Notes under the pieces: model-generated
Told to the model about the DNA's origin: nothing
Databases searched by the model: none
What the model saw: the letters and a program-made list of their open reading frames with translations, nothing else
Shown here: piece by piece, positions 37,901-45,043 of the stretch
Layout of the letters: every line of letters begins with the position of its first letter
How positions within the stretch are numbered: the stretch's first letter is position 1
Assembly: GCF_000374085.1 (NCBI RefSeq)
Contig: NZ_KB893559.1
Coordinates: 112,984 to 176,983, forward strand
Reading direction: 5' to 3'
From: Spirosoma spitsbergense DSM 19989
Lineage (GTDB): Bacteria; Bacteroidota; Bacteroidia; Cytophagales; Spirosomataceae
Length of the DNA stretch: 64,000 nt
Made by a program: the position numbers and the translations under genes

Positions 37901-38507
37901 CAATGCCTTTCTGGCCCGTATAGCGCGTCAGGTGAACGGTATCTTTGCCCAGCGTTTTGTAGAAATACCCCCGCTGGTCGGGATATTTATTGTTGCGGTC
38001 GTAGTCTTCGATTACGTCGAACAACGCGTCGGCCTTGTCGTACTTTACGCCGAGTTTCCCGAAGAATCCGGTGTAATACCCCGCTTGTTTGAGTACGTTC
38101 GGGTAAGCCGTTTTCATGTAATCGTCCCGAATAGGGCCGGTCTGGAATGTATATCGGTGTGTCCGTTCGTAGAGGCCGCTCAGGATGCTGGCCCGGCTAG
38201 CCGCACAGATGGGCGTCGTCACCATGCCTTTTTTGAAATAAGTGCCAATCCGGGCCAGTTTGTCCATCTCGGGCGTATGCACGAGCGGGTTACCGGCATA
38301 GCCCAGCGCACTCCAGCGCTGGTCGTCAGTCAGGATAAAAATGATGTTGGGTTGGGTGGGGCCGGGCCGCCGGTGCGCCGGTGCGATTTGGCGGCTCTCC
38401 GTCGCGGTTGGCTTTTGGGCGGTGTTGGTTGCTAACTTTTGGGCGTAGCCAAGCGGCCGGCCAAAAAGTATAACGGCTATGACAGAAACAGTAAGTATCC
38501 TCTTCAT
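34917..38507 (-). CDS. Secreted sulfatase / alpha-L-rhamnosidase (GH78-like) fusion enzyme
   Basis: 1196 residues from the ATG at 38507 (MKRILTVSVIAVILFG, signal peptide to about residue 23). Residues 50-500 are a type I sulfatase: ILTDDQRW, formylglycine site Cys101 in CAASRASILSG, VMGDNGYFLGE and ELYDLSADPQE. Residues ~520-1196 resemble GH78 alpha-L-rhamnosidases: an Ig-like domain (VFQSAYQVLVASS, TCFWKVRIWD), then the (alpha/alpha)6 barrel with YIDGDRERIPYEADAYLNQ, GSTVAWEAWD, NHAWGATPANII and a C-terminal beta domain. A sulfatase joined to GH78 would suit a sulfated rhamnose-containing glycan; a similar fusion is known from the ulvan locus of Formosa agariphila. Substrate is inferred. No SusC/D pair is in the window. 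Confidence 0.88.
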   Translation of the reverse strand: MKRILTVSVIAVILFGRPLGYAQKLATNTAQKPTATESRQIAPAHRRPGPTQPNIIFILTDDQRWSALGYAGNPLVHTPEMDKLARIGTYFKKGMVTTPICAASRASILSGLYERTHRYTFQTGPIRDDYMKTAYPNVLKQAGYYTGFFGKLGVKYDKADALFDVIEDYDRNNKYPDQRGYFYKTLGKDTVHLTRYTGQKGIDFIKAASAKKPFCLSLSFSAPHAHDSAPGQYFYDEQTAHLLDNETIPPPALGDDKYFNAQPEAVRKGFNRLRWTWRFDTPEKYQRMVKGYYRMIAGVDLEIAKIRAQLKQQGLDKNTIIIVMGDNGYFLGERQLADKWLLYDNSVRVPLIIYDPRTPVHRDVDDMALNIDVPATIADLAGAKQPAAWHGKSLLPIVSGATKRIDRDTVLIEHLWEFKDIPPSEGVRTNRWKYFRYVNDKTLEELYDLSADPQEMTNLARNDSYKTVLNKLRGATDRLGRKYSDPYAVVPSGLMVNFNRMSGQVLPANQIPDFFWIAPTEAVFQSAYQVLVASSRANLDNNIGDVWNSGQVRGSQSANVRYAGTPLKPGMTCFWKVRIWDTSNRTGDYSVSQSFRVGPPGTSLAPPPSFEIERNAPQSFRKQSNGAYFADFGKDAFSTLELTYAAPTLDTLLVRLGEQLAGNQINRKPEGHIRYQEVKLPVQPGKRTYRLAIKPDQRNTKVGAVVLPDSFPVLLPFRYTEIERATEPLTANSLTRVAYFGYFDESQSHFSSSDTILNQVWDMCKYTIKATSFSGLYIDGDRERIPYEADAYLNQLSHYTTDREYGMARRTIEYFMQHPTWPTEWQLHVALMMYQDYMYTGNTELITRYYEPLTHKTLLELVREDGLISSESPKNTPAFMQKLGFTDPDIKLKDIVDWPPAQKDTGWKLATAEGERDGYVFTPINTVVNALFYKNMDIMAEFAHILNKPDDEIRFRMAALKAKQAINSTLFDEKTGAYVDGEGTNHSSLHANMMVLAFDITPERHKKSVADFIKSRGMACSVYGSQYLLESLYNAGEADYALKLMTATTDRSWWNMIRSGSTVAWEAWDTKYKPNLDWNHAWGATPANIISRNMWGIQPAIPGGSIVSIRPQLGSLQTSSILVPMLKGTISASYVRKSKLNQAYTIELPANVSAELELLSSPEDTITVNGEKVDTAFKTIRLSPGKNVVELIVNTF

Positions 38508-38530
38508 TCGATGAACAGCGTTTGGCAGTT

Positions 38531-38568
38531 GCACAGTTACTCTGTGCGTTGCTGCTTTGAAAAGCAGC
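38531..38568. repeat. Two small hairpins upstream of the sulfatase/GH78 gene
   Basis: GCACAG-N5-CTGTGC (38531-38547) and GCTGCTTT-N2-AAAGCAGC (38551-38568) follow each other in the presumed 5' region of the fusion gene. Role unknown; they could be leader structures. Confidence 0.5.
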
Positions 38569-38620
38569 TGGAGCACTCACTATAACCAATCAGGCCCGAA
38601 TAAATGCTTGTCGGGCAGCG

Positions 38621-38770
38621 GCAACCAGACCGTCTGGCAGTCGGCGGAAGTTGAATCTATACATCAAACAGCCAGTCCGGGTAGTACGTAAGCGGAATTT
38701 ATGGAATGATTGCTGGTCAACAGAAAATGATCATAAAGAGTATTCGGTATCAGATGAAAAGTATGTTCAT
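38621..38770 (-). pseudogene. Decayed duplicate of the nuoK/nuoL 5' region
   Basis: 38621-38674 aligns with the nuoL start region at 32135-32190 (roughly three quarters identical, mostly transitions; TCGGCGGAAG shared). 38679-38710 aligns with nuoK codons at 32612-32643 (27 of 32 identical, including GGTAGTACGTAAGCGG). 38711-38758 aligns with the sequence just upstream of nuoK (32679-32735). The stretches between them, including the nuoK ATG, are deleted. Order and orientation match the real genes. The rest of the 38508-38989 gap shows no gene. Confidence 0.75.
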
Positions 38771-38989
38771 CTCTGTAGTGGCTAACCGAAAAAGAATTCC
38801 GGCTCCCTCGCCGGCAAAAATAACCAGCCACCTGAAGCAAGGCTGACCAGCACGGGTAATGGCCTAGTGAGTTACGGGTTTTTACGGATAAAAAATTCAG
38901 TACTTATACGCTAAAAAATACCCTGCATTACTGGGAACTTCGAGTAGCTAATCAACTGCCTGTCAGTCAACTAAAAAACCCCTTCTACA

Positions 38990-39919
38990 ATGAAACGTCT
39001 GCTTATCTGTTGCGCGATCCTATTTTTAGCCGGATGCAAGAAAAATGACGAAACTACGGCTACTCCTGAAAAAACAGTGAACGATATAACACTCACGGCA
39101 AATCAGTTGAGTGTGCCGCTAAGTAGCTATGATATTGGCCCTTATCCTGTTCAATCGGTTCTGGTCGGAAACAGTATTTATTTTGGTAACTGGTCAAATA
39201 CGGCCAAAGCTCAGTTCTTTGTGCGTTACAACCTGTCATCCAATACGTTCTCGTCCGCTCTGGCCAAATCCAGCAACGTATGCGGCTGTGGATACAGCAG
39301 CCATTTAATAACGGATGGTACGAATATTTTTTACATTGCCAACGATGCCACCAAGTATACGGCAGCGGCCAATACCTGGTCAAACCTCACGTATACGGCT
39401 ACTGCCAAAGACAACAATGGCGAAGCGGGTGTAGTTTATTACAGTGGCAACATCTATTTTATTGGGGGACGCACGACGAGCAACCTATTCAAATATTACA
39501 GCATTGGTCAGGATAAATGGTTCACCGCCCCCAACTACCTCTACTCAACAACCAGTAGCGAAATGGCGGTGTACAAGGATAGAATCTATGTGCTGGGCGG
39601 TCAGGGTGCCAAACAGAAAATGGCCTATTTCTCCACCAGCACAAGCACATGGACAGCCCTAGCCGATACGCCTGTTGAGGTGTCCAGCAATTATGGTAAT
39701 GTCTTTTCCGCCGTGTTGGGGGATTATTTGTACCTGTTGCAAAACCAGTCCGTCTACGTCTATGACCTTACCAAAGATGTATGGGCAAAAGAGGCTATAA
39801 AACTGACGGGATTGCCCAGTTACGGCAATCTGTTTTCAAACGGGCAAACGCTGTACGTATCGGGTAAGAATACCTCCAACATTCCAGTCGTTACTGAACT
39901 TGTTGTATCTGCCAGGTGA
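38990..39919 (+). CDS. Kelch-repeat lipoprotein
   Basis: 309 residues. Lipobox FLAGC gives a lipidated Cys16. The mature protein is a series of about five beta-propeller blades, each with the Kelch pattern of hydrophobic strand, Gly-Gly-like turn and Trp/Tyr (VVYYSGNIYFIGGRTTSNLFKYY, AVYKDRIYVLGGQ, VLGDYLYLL, LFSNGQTLYVSG; all shown in part). Such proteins usually bind ligands at the surface; no enzymatic motif is seen. It stands alone on the plus strand and converges on the exonuclease gene with 8 bases between stops. Confidence 0.85.
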   Translation: MKRLLICCAILFLAGCKKNDETTATPEKTVNDITLTANQLSVPLSSYDIGPYPVQSVLVGNSIYFGNWSNTAKAQFFVRYNLSSNTFSSALAKSSNVCGCGYSSHLITDGTNIFYIANDATKYTAAANTWSNLTYTATAKDNNGEAGVVYYSGNIYFIGGRTTSNLFKYYSIGQDKWFTAPNYLYSTTSSEMAVYKDRIYVLGGQGAKQKMAYFSTSTSTWTALADTPVEVSSNYGNVFSAVLGDYLYLLQNQSVYVYDLTKDVWAKEAIKLTGLPSYGNLFSNGQTLYVSGKNTSNIPVVTELVVSAR

Positions 39920-39927
39920 TTTATCCG

Positions 39928-40749
39928 TCAGCGTTTCCCGTTACTATGGATAAACGTCCGAAGCTTTATCTCGGTCAGTCGGCGTTTGGTGTCCAGGGGA
40001 AAATCACCTTTCAGCATCCAGTCGTAAAACGAAGGTTCTTTCTTTAATACCTCCAGCACCGGGAATCCCTTGTGCTTGCCGAAGTTAAAGACTTCCTCTC
40101 CTTTGTCATTCAGGATAATGCGACCGGCGAGGTCAACGTTTGAATTGGCAGTCAGACTATGGAGTATGTCCACATCATTATCGATGATAACCTCCTGTCC
40201 GTTATCGGCTTTAGCCACCATGCCCATGTAGCGCTGTACCTGAGCGTTGAGCACCTCCAGACTGGCAATGGTATCTGCTTCGGCACCGTGCGCACCAACT
40301 AACTCCTTGCTGCAATAAAACTTATAGGCCGCCGACAGATTGCGGGGTTCCATGAGGTGAAAAATCCGCTGAGCGTCCACCAGCCGACGATTTTTCATGT
40401 CGAAATCCACATTGGCCCGCAAAAACTCCTCGACCAATAAAGGCACATCGAACCGGTTGCAGTTGAAACCGGCCAAATCACAGCCGTCCATAAACTGGGC
40501 CAGCGTTCGGGCCACCGATTTAAACGGCGGGGCATCCACCACATCATCATCGTAGATACCGTGAATCAGACTAGACTCCAGCGGAATGGGCATCCCGGGA
40601 TTTACGCGCTGCGTTTTACTGATGACTTCGCCACCGGGCAGAGCTTTTATGACGCAAATGTCAATAATACGGTCTCTGGCAACGTTGATGCCCGTGGTTT
40701 CGAGGTCGAAAAAAGCGAGTGGCTTTTTGAGTATAAGTTGATGCGTCAT
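39928..40749 (-). CDS. DEDDh 3'-5' exonuclease (DNA polymerase III epsilon / ExoX-like)
   Basis: 273 residues from the ATG at 40749 (MTHQLILKKPLAFFDLETTG). ExoI motif FDLETTG supplies D and E; ExoII is in DLAGFNCNRFDVPLL; ExoIII H-x4-D is in GAHGAEADTIASL. The C-terminal ~70 residues (FNFGKHKGFPVLEVL, YDWMLKGDFP) match the small domain found after the exonuclease in ExoX-like proteins. Probably acts in repair or turnover of DNA ends rather than as a replicative proofreader. Confidence 0.92.
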   Translation of the reverse strand: MTHQLILKKPLAFFDLETTGINVARDRIIDICVIKALPGGEVISKTQRVNPGMPIPLESSLIHGIYDDDVVDAPPFKSVARTLAQFMDGCDLAGFNCNRFDVPLLVEEFLRANVDFDMKNRRLVDAQRIFHLMEPRNLSAAYKFYCSKELVGAHGAEADTIASLEVLNAQVQRYMGMVAKADNGQEVIIDNDVDILHSLTANSNVDLAGRIILNDKGEEVFNFGKHKGFPVLEVLKKEPSFYDWMLKGDFPLDTKRRLTEIKLRTFIHSNGKR

Positions 40750-40804
40750 AACCAAACCGGGTTTAATACGGTCAGGTTGCAAAGGTAGAAACGTTTTGCC
40801 GGAA

Positions 40805-42388
40805 TCAGCCCTTTTTCAACGCATTAACCCACTCCACCCCCTGCCGAACCGTTTCTACCGAAGGCATACGGTTCGCCTGCATCAGTTCGCGAATAGCGAT
40901 AATGTCCTGGTCGCGTTTCATACCTGCTACGGCCTTTATCTGGTTTTCCTGCACGTAGAAGGCCAGAAATGAATCATCGCTTTCGGGGTCGCCATCGTAA
41001 ATGATCTCATCAATCTGCGTAGCGTGGCCAATGTAATTAATCCGGTTACCCTGCTGATTTGTCCAGAAAAAGGGCACTTCCTGATAAGGCATTCCTTCCG
41101 ATGCCGCCATGTTCATGCCGGCCACATAGCCCTGCTGTCCGGCCACTTTCCAGTGTTCAATCCGTTGGTATCCGTCCACTACGGGGTAATGAACAATATC
41201 GCCAGCCGCGTAAAAGTCATCGGTCACGCACAGATATTTATCCGTTTTAACGCCCCCATCTTTCTCCAGCGGAACAGCCTTCAGGAAGTCGGTACGGGGT
41301 TTGACACCTAAGCCCAGCAACACAAAATCGGCAGGGAGCCGCTCCCCGTTATCGAGTACAACGGCGCTGACAGCCCCATCACCTTCCAGATGGTCGACTT
41401 TACGACCGAGGTGGAACTGTATACCCTCCGCTTCGTGCCATTTCTGCACAACACGACCAATTTTTTCGCCCAGTATTTTCCCGAACGGAACTGCTTCCAT
41501 ACCCACTACCGCTACATCGGTACCTAATTTTCGGAGACTCATACCGCCTTCCAGCCCAATGAATGAACTACCAATAATGACCACCCGCTTCCCCTGTTTG
41601 CCCAGCTCACGCAGGGTCTTGCTATCGTGTAAACTTCGGAGCGGATAAACGCCTTCCAGTTCAGAAGCCATTCCGGGCAGGGTATTCGGTTTCCCCCCCG
41701 AGCACAGCAGCACTTTATCGTACGTAATCGTCTCGCCGGAAGCCAGTTCAATGCGTTTTTTGGCCGGATCGAGTTCCGTTACCTGCTGACCTGTGCGCAC
41801 CTCGATGCCGTAGTTTGTATAGAATTCTTCCGGCCGGAGCGGCATCCACTCATCCGGGGCTTCATCCTGTAAGTAGTCTTTGGAACAGTTGGGCCGGTCG
41901 TAAGGTACCTGGCTACTGGATGTCAGCATCAGAATTTTCCCTGTGAATCCACCCTCACGCATGGCTTCAGCCGCAAAAGCGCCAGCACCACCACTTCCAA
42001 TGATAATATACGTTTCCCGACTGTCTTCGTCCGGCGAAGACATGGGATTGTCCTGAGTTTCCTGGGCAGAGGTGAGCCGCACAAAGACCTGATCATTTTC
42101 AATCCGTACTTCATGCGTGGGCAGGCCACTCAGCGCGGGCGCTTCGAGCCGTTGGCCGTTCCGAATATCGAAACAGGCGTTATGCCAGGGACAAACAAGT
42201 CGGTACCCGTTCAGTAGTCCCTTTTCCAGCGGAGCATGGTAGTGAGTACATTGAGGATGGAGAGCGTAAAATTGGCCATCAGCACGAACCAGCAACACAT
42301 CCGTATCGCCCACGTGAACTTCTTTCATTTCTCCGTCGGCCATGTCATTGATATGGCAAACGGGAGCTTCGGTATAATCGGCTGTCAT
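40805..42388 (-). CDS. Rieske-domain FAD-dependent NAD(P)H oxidoreductase (AIF-like)
   Basis: 527 residues. N-terminal Rieske [2Fe-2S] domain with Cys47-X-His49 (PQCTHYH) and Cys66-X2-His69 (VCPWHNACF). A FAD/NAD(P) reductase follows: GSGGAGAFAAEAMREGG (FAD Rossmann motif), GSSFIGLEGGMSLRKLG (NAD motif) and the flavin Asp in YAAGDIVHYP. The C-terminal reductase domain covers about residues 440-527. The architecture matches AIF-family and ferredoxin/rubredoxin-reductase-like proteins. Physiological partner unknown; it could feed an oxygenase such as the AlkB at 44-45 kb, but nothing in the sequence shows this. Confidence 0.92.
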   Translation of the reverse strand: MTADYTEAPVCHINDMADGEMKEVHVGDTDVLLVRADGQFYALHPQCTHYHAPLEKGLLNGYRLVCPWHNACFDIRNGQRLEAPALSGLPTHEVRIENDQVFVRLTSAQETQDNPMSSPDEDSRETYIIIGSGGAGAFAAEAMREGGFTGKILMLTSSSQVPYDRPNCSKDYLQDEAPDEWMPLRPEEFYTNYGIEVRTGQQVTELDPAKKRIELASGETITYDKVLLCSGGKPNTLPGMASELEGVYPLRSLHDSKTLRELGKQGKRVVIIGSSFIGLEGGMSLRKLGTDVAVVGMEAVPFGKILGEKIGRVVQKWHEAEGIQFHLGRKVDHLEGDGAVSAVVLDNGERLPADFVLLGLGVKPRTDFLKAVPLEKDGGVKTDKYLCVTDDFYAAGDIVHYPVVDGYQRIEHWKVAGQQGYVAGMNMAASEGMPYQEVPFFWTNQQGNRINYIGHATQIDEIIYDGDPESDDSFLAFYVQENQIKAVAGMKRDQDIIAIRELMQANRMPSVETVRQGVEWVNALKKG

Positions 42389-42445
42389 AACTCAGTTGGG
42401 TTTGTAGTGTAACTATGAAGTTAGCCCGTTTGATTTGAGCCAATA

Positions 42446-42473
42446 GAAAAGTCGGTGCTTTCGACACCGACTA
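42446..42473. terminator. Terminator downstream of exbD
   Basis: AGTCGGTG (42450-42457) pairs with CACCGACT (42465-42472) around a 7-base loop. On the minus strand the stem is followed by TTTTCTATT, consistent with ending the exbB-exbD transcript. Confidence 0.7.
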
Positions 42474-42520
42474 CAATCACTATACCTCAGCTATGCAAGG
42501 CAAAATCTGTGGCTACGCGC

Positions 42521-42913
42521 CTATTTCGAAGTGGCCATCACCATTTTGATATTCAGTTTGGCACCCGTTTGCAACACATCAACTAGGTCCTGAACAGTCA
42601 GCGTTTTATCGAAGCGGACAACAACGGTTGGCTCGGCAATACCGGCCATCATGGTTTTCAGTTCATTTTCGAGATTAGCCGGGTCAACCGGTCTTTTGTC
42701 GATGAAGTACTGCTTCTTTTCATCGACGGAGAGCGTCACCTGCTTTTTACTCAACTGTTGGGTAGCAGCAGCTTTTGGCAGTAATAGCTTGATAACGTTG
42801 GGGTTGGCTACCGTGGAGATAATCAGGAAGAACAACAGCAGGAAAAACATGATGTCGTTCAGCGAAGACGTCGCCACTTCGGCAGCAAATTTGGTTTTTC
42901 GGCGAAGTTTCAT
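42521..42913 (-). CDS. exbD: ExbD/TolR-type biopolymer transporter
   Basis: 130 residues. One N-terminal transmembrane helix (about residues 20-40) is preceded by SSLNDIMFFLLLFFLIIS, which contains the proton-channel Asp of the family. The periplasmic part (VTLSVDEKKQYFIDKRPVD and onward) has the usual peptidoglycan/TonB-facing fold. It works with ExbB to convert proton motive force into outer-membrane transport. It follows exbB on the minus strand, with word repeats in the 103-base gap. No tonB is present, and ExbD rather than TolR is chosen by common usage in this phylum. Confidence 0.9.
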   Translation of the reverse strand: MKLRRKTKFAAEVATSSLNDIMFFLLLFFLIISTVANPNVIKLLLPKAAATQQLSKKQVTLSVDEKKQYFIDKRPVDPANLENELKTMMAGIAEPTVVVRFDKTLTVQDLVDVLQTGAKLNIKMVMATSK

Positions 42914-42918
42914 AGAAA

Positions 42919-43013
42919 GTAATGTACAATGGAGAATGGATAATGTACAATGGACAGAGAGAGTAGAACAGCTAACCGTTCATTTTACATTGTCCATTAT
43001 ACATCTTACATTA
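42919..43013. repeat. AATGTACAATGG-word repeats between exbB and exbD
   Basis: AATGTACAATGGA occurs twice as a near-tandem (42921-42933, 42942-42954), and the complementary version TACATTGTCCATTATACAT lies at about 42986-43004. The arms can pair imperfectly across a GC-richer loop. It fills the gap between co-oriented genes. Confidence 0.75.
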
Positions 43014-43016
43014 CCC

Positions 43017-43727
43017 CTACCGCATCCGGGCAGGTTCGGTGGTTGGTTTTTGGAGTACTTCGATGAACTCGAAGGCATTCACTTCAAGCGCGAGCGTAAA
43101 CCGCTCAATCATCATGTTCAGCAGGTGATAGCAGGTGTAGGCAATGACCCCCACAATCAGACCAGCGCCCGACGTAATCATTTTCTCATACAAGCCACCG
43201 GCAATGATACCAACGCTGATATTGTCGGTCAGGGAGATGTCGTAGAATATACGGATGATACCCGAAATAGTTCCGATAAAACCCATCATCGGCGCAATAC
43301 CGGCGATGATACCCAGGTAGCCCATGTTACGCTCCAGCCGGGATAGTTCGATTTGCCCAACGGTTTCGATGGTACTTTCAATTTCCCGAATGGGCGACCC
43401 AATCCGGCCAATGGCTTTCTCGAATACGCGTCCCATAGCGGTACGCTGGTTTTTGGCGAATGATTCGGCCGATTTAATGTTACCCTGCGCCACCATATCC
43501 CGAATGTTGTCGATGAAATTGGCATCCATCTTTGTCTGGGAACGGATAACGAAATAGCGTTCAAGCATCAGGTAGAGCACAGCAAAGAACAAAAAGGCGA
43601 TGGGAACCATTACCCAGCCCCCTTTGGCGACCAGGTCAAATAGTTGTAACGTTTGGGGTTGAGCGGCCGCATTGGCGGTCATCGATGCGGCCGTGGTATC
43701 AATAGCCGGAACCTGGAGCAAAAGCAT
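43017..43727 (-). CDS. exbB: ExbB/TolQ/MotA-type proton channel
   Basis: 236 residues. Three transmembrane helices: about residues 37-57 (MVPIAFLFFAVLYLML), about 138-165 (LGIIAGIAPMMGFIGTISGII), and about 182-208 (GLYEKMITSGAGLIVGVIAYTCY). The family block with GTISGIIRIF and the Gly-rich third helix are clear. Forms the inner-membrane motor with ExbD. The N-terminal ~30 residues have an Ala/Thr-rich stretch before the first helix. Its own -7 box lies about 85 bases upstream. Confidence 0.93.
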   Translation of the reverse strand: MLLLQVPAIDTTAASMTANAAAQPQTLQLFDLVAKGGWVMVPIAFLFFAVLYLMLERYFVIRSQTKMDANFIDNIRDMVAQGNIKSAESFAKNQRTAMGRVFEKAIGRIGSPIREIESTIETVGQIELSRLERNMGYLGIIAGIAPMMGFIGTISGIIRIFYDISLTDNISVGIIAGGLYEKMITSGAGLIVGVIAYTCYHLLNMMIERFTLALEVNAFEFIEVLQKPTTEPARMR

Positions 43728-43808
43728 ACGAACGAGTCGGGTAAATGGATAAGGTTAGACCAATGACTGTTAAAGGAACAAACGTGCTGGTTTCGGTGGA
43801 TATTGTTT

Positions 43809-43816
43809 CAAAGATA
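43809..43816 (-). promoter_or_regulatory. Putative exbB -7 promoter box
   Basis: The minus strand reads TATCTTTG, a full TAnnTTTG match, about 82 bases before the exbB ATG. No clear -33 TTTG was seen. Confidence 0.4.
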
Positions 43817-43915
43817 CGCAAGTAGCTGTTTAGTTGGTTTCGTGTTCAGCGTTTCAGGCTCGCATCGGCCAACCAGAAGCTGCCTGGCTGTTTGCCCGAC
43901 GGCATCCATGTACGG

Positions 43916-45031
43916 TCAGGCAAACTGCCGGACTATAGCGGTAATTTCTTCGGGCTGGCAGGCCCGCGCCTGCCAGCGTTCGAGCCGGGGGTTCATGATA
44001 CGAAACCAGAGGGGGGGCAAAAAAGCCAGCAGAATCATGAGTGGGTAGCCCCCCGGCAACTGCGGGCTTTCGTCAAAATGCCGCAGTACCTGATACGGTC
44101 GTGCGGCATACGCGTGGTGGTCGGAGTGGCGCTGAAGTTGAAACAGTACCAGATTACTGACAAACTGACTGGCGTTCCAGGAGTGCAACGGATTGACGCG
44201 TTCGTACTTTCCTGGTGCTACCTCCCGCCTGATAATGCCGTAATGCTCGATGTAGTTGATGCTTTCCAGCAGCAGAATAGCTACCAGACTCTGACCTAAA
44301 AAGAATACCAGTACCACCCAGGCCACATAACCCGCCCACGCGCTGAAACCTGCCGTGAGCAGCCCACACAGCATGACAGGCAGTGCTGTGAACCAGAGCA
44401 TTTCATTCAGGAGACTCCAAACCTGATGCCCGGCTTTGGCCAGCAATTTCGATTCGATACGCCAGGCACTCCGGTAACTACCCACTATACTTTGCCCCCA
44501 GAAAGCAAACAAAGGTTGGTTTTTGTGTGATGTAGCCGGGTCGGCCGGCGTGGCTACGTGCACATGATGCCCCCGGTTATGCTCGATAAAGAAGTGCATA
44601 TAACTAACCGACAGCAACGCGAACTTCGCGTGAAACCTGGCTATCCGGCTGCTTCGGTGACCCAGTTCGTGGGCTACGTTGATGATGGTTCCGGCAAACA
44701 GCCCAATGCTCATCATCAGCAGTAGCTGCTGCACGGTTGTCAGTGGGTCCGTGAGCAGTACATAGCTACCCCAGAGCAGGAGGGCGTAGTGCAGGTACAC
44801 GAAAAGGTAAAGCAATGCATCGAAGTACCGGTCATGCAGCACCTGCTCATACGCATCCCGGTCCACGTTGTTCCGGTCTTTCCCAACTACAAGGTCTAAT
44901 AGCGGAATGAGTACAAAGACGTAGACAATCCCCGCCCAGGTCCAGTGCCCTTCACCAGCATAGTAACCGCCCACGATGGCCGCCAGCAAACTGAACGACC
45001 ACAGAAAACCGAGTTTTTTGGTAATAGGCAT
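43916..45031 (-). CDS. alkB: Alkane 1-monooxygenase (AlkB family)
   Basis: Membrane di-iron enzyme hydroxylating terminal carbons of alkanes or fatty-chain compounds. 371 residues with about six hydrophobic helices. All His boxes are present: NVAHELGHRSS (about residue 115), EHNRGHHVHVATPADPATS (about 155) and LQRHSDHHA (about 305), plus the AlkB-specific NYIEHYGIIR and PQLPGGYPLMILLAFLPPLW. It starts 12 bases after the stop of the MDR reductase, so the two form an operon. AlkB needs rubredoxin and a reductase; no rubredoxin gene is visible here. True substrate range cannot be told from sequence. Confidence 0.93.
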   Translation of the reverse strand: MPITKKLGFLWSFSLLAAIVGGYYAGEGHWTWAGIVYVFVLIPLLDLVVGKDRNNVDRDAYEQVLHDRYFDALLYLFVYLHYALLLWGSYVLLTDPLTTVQQLLLMMSIGLFAGTIINVAHELGHRSSRIARFHAKFALLSVSYMHFFIEHNRGHHVHVATPADPATSHKNQPLFAFWGQSIVGSYRSAWRIESKLLAKAGHQVWSLLNEMLWFTALPVMLCGLLTAGFSAWAGYVAWVVLVFFLGQSLVAILLLESINYIEHYGIIRREVAPGKYERVNPLHSWNASQFVSNLVLFQLQRHSDHHAYAARPYQVLRHFDESPQLPGGYPLMILLAFLPPLWFRIMNPRLERWQARACQPEEITAIVRQFA

Positions 45032-45043
45032 CGCAAACGGGTT

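Noticed and set aside
37338..38435. Long plus-strand open frame (365 codons) opposite the sulfatase/GH78 gene
   Set aside because: It is antisense to a well-supported enzyme, lacks any recognisable motif and arises from the codon bias of the real gene.
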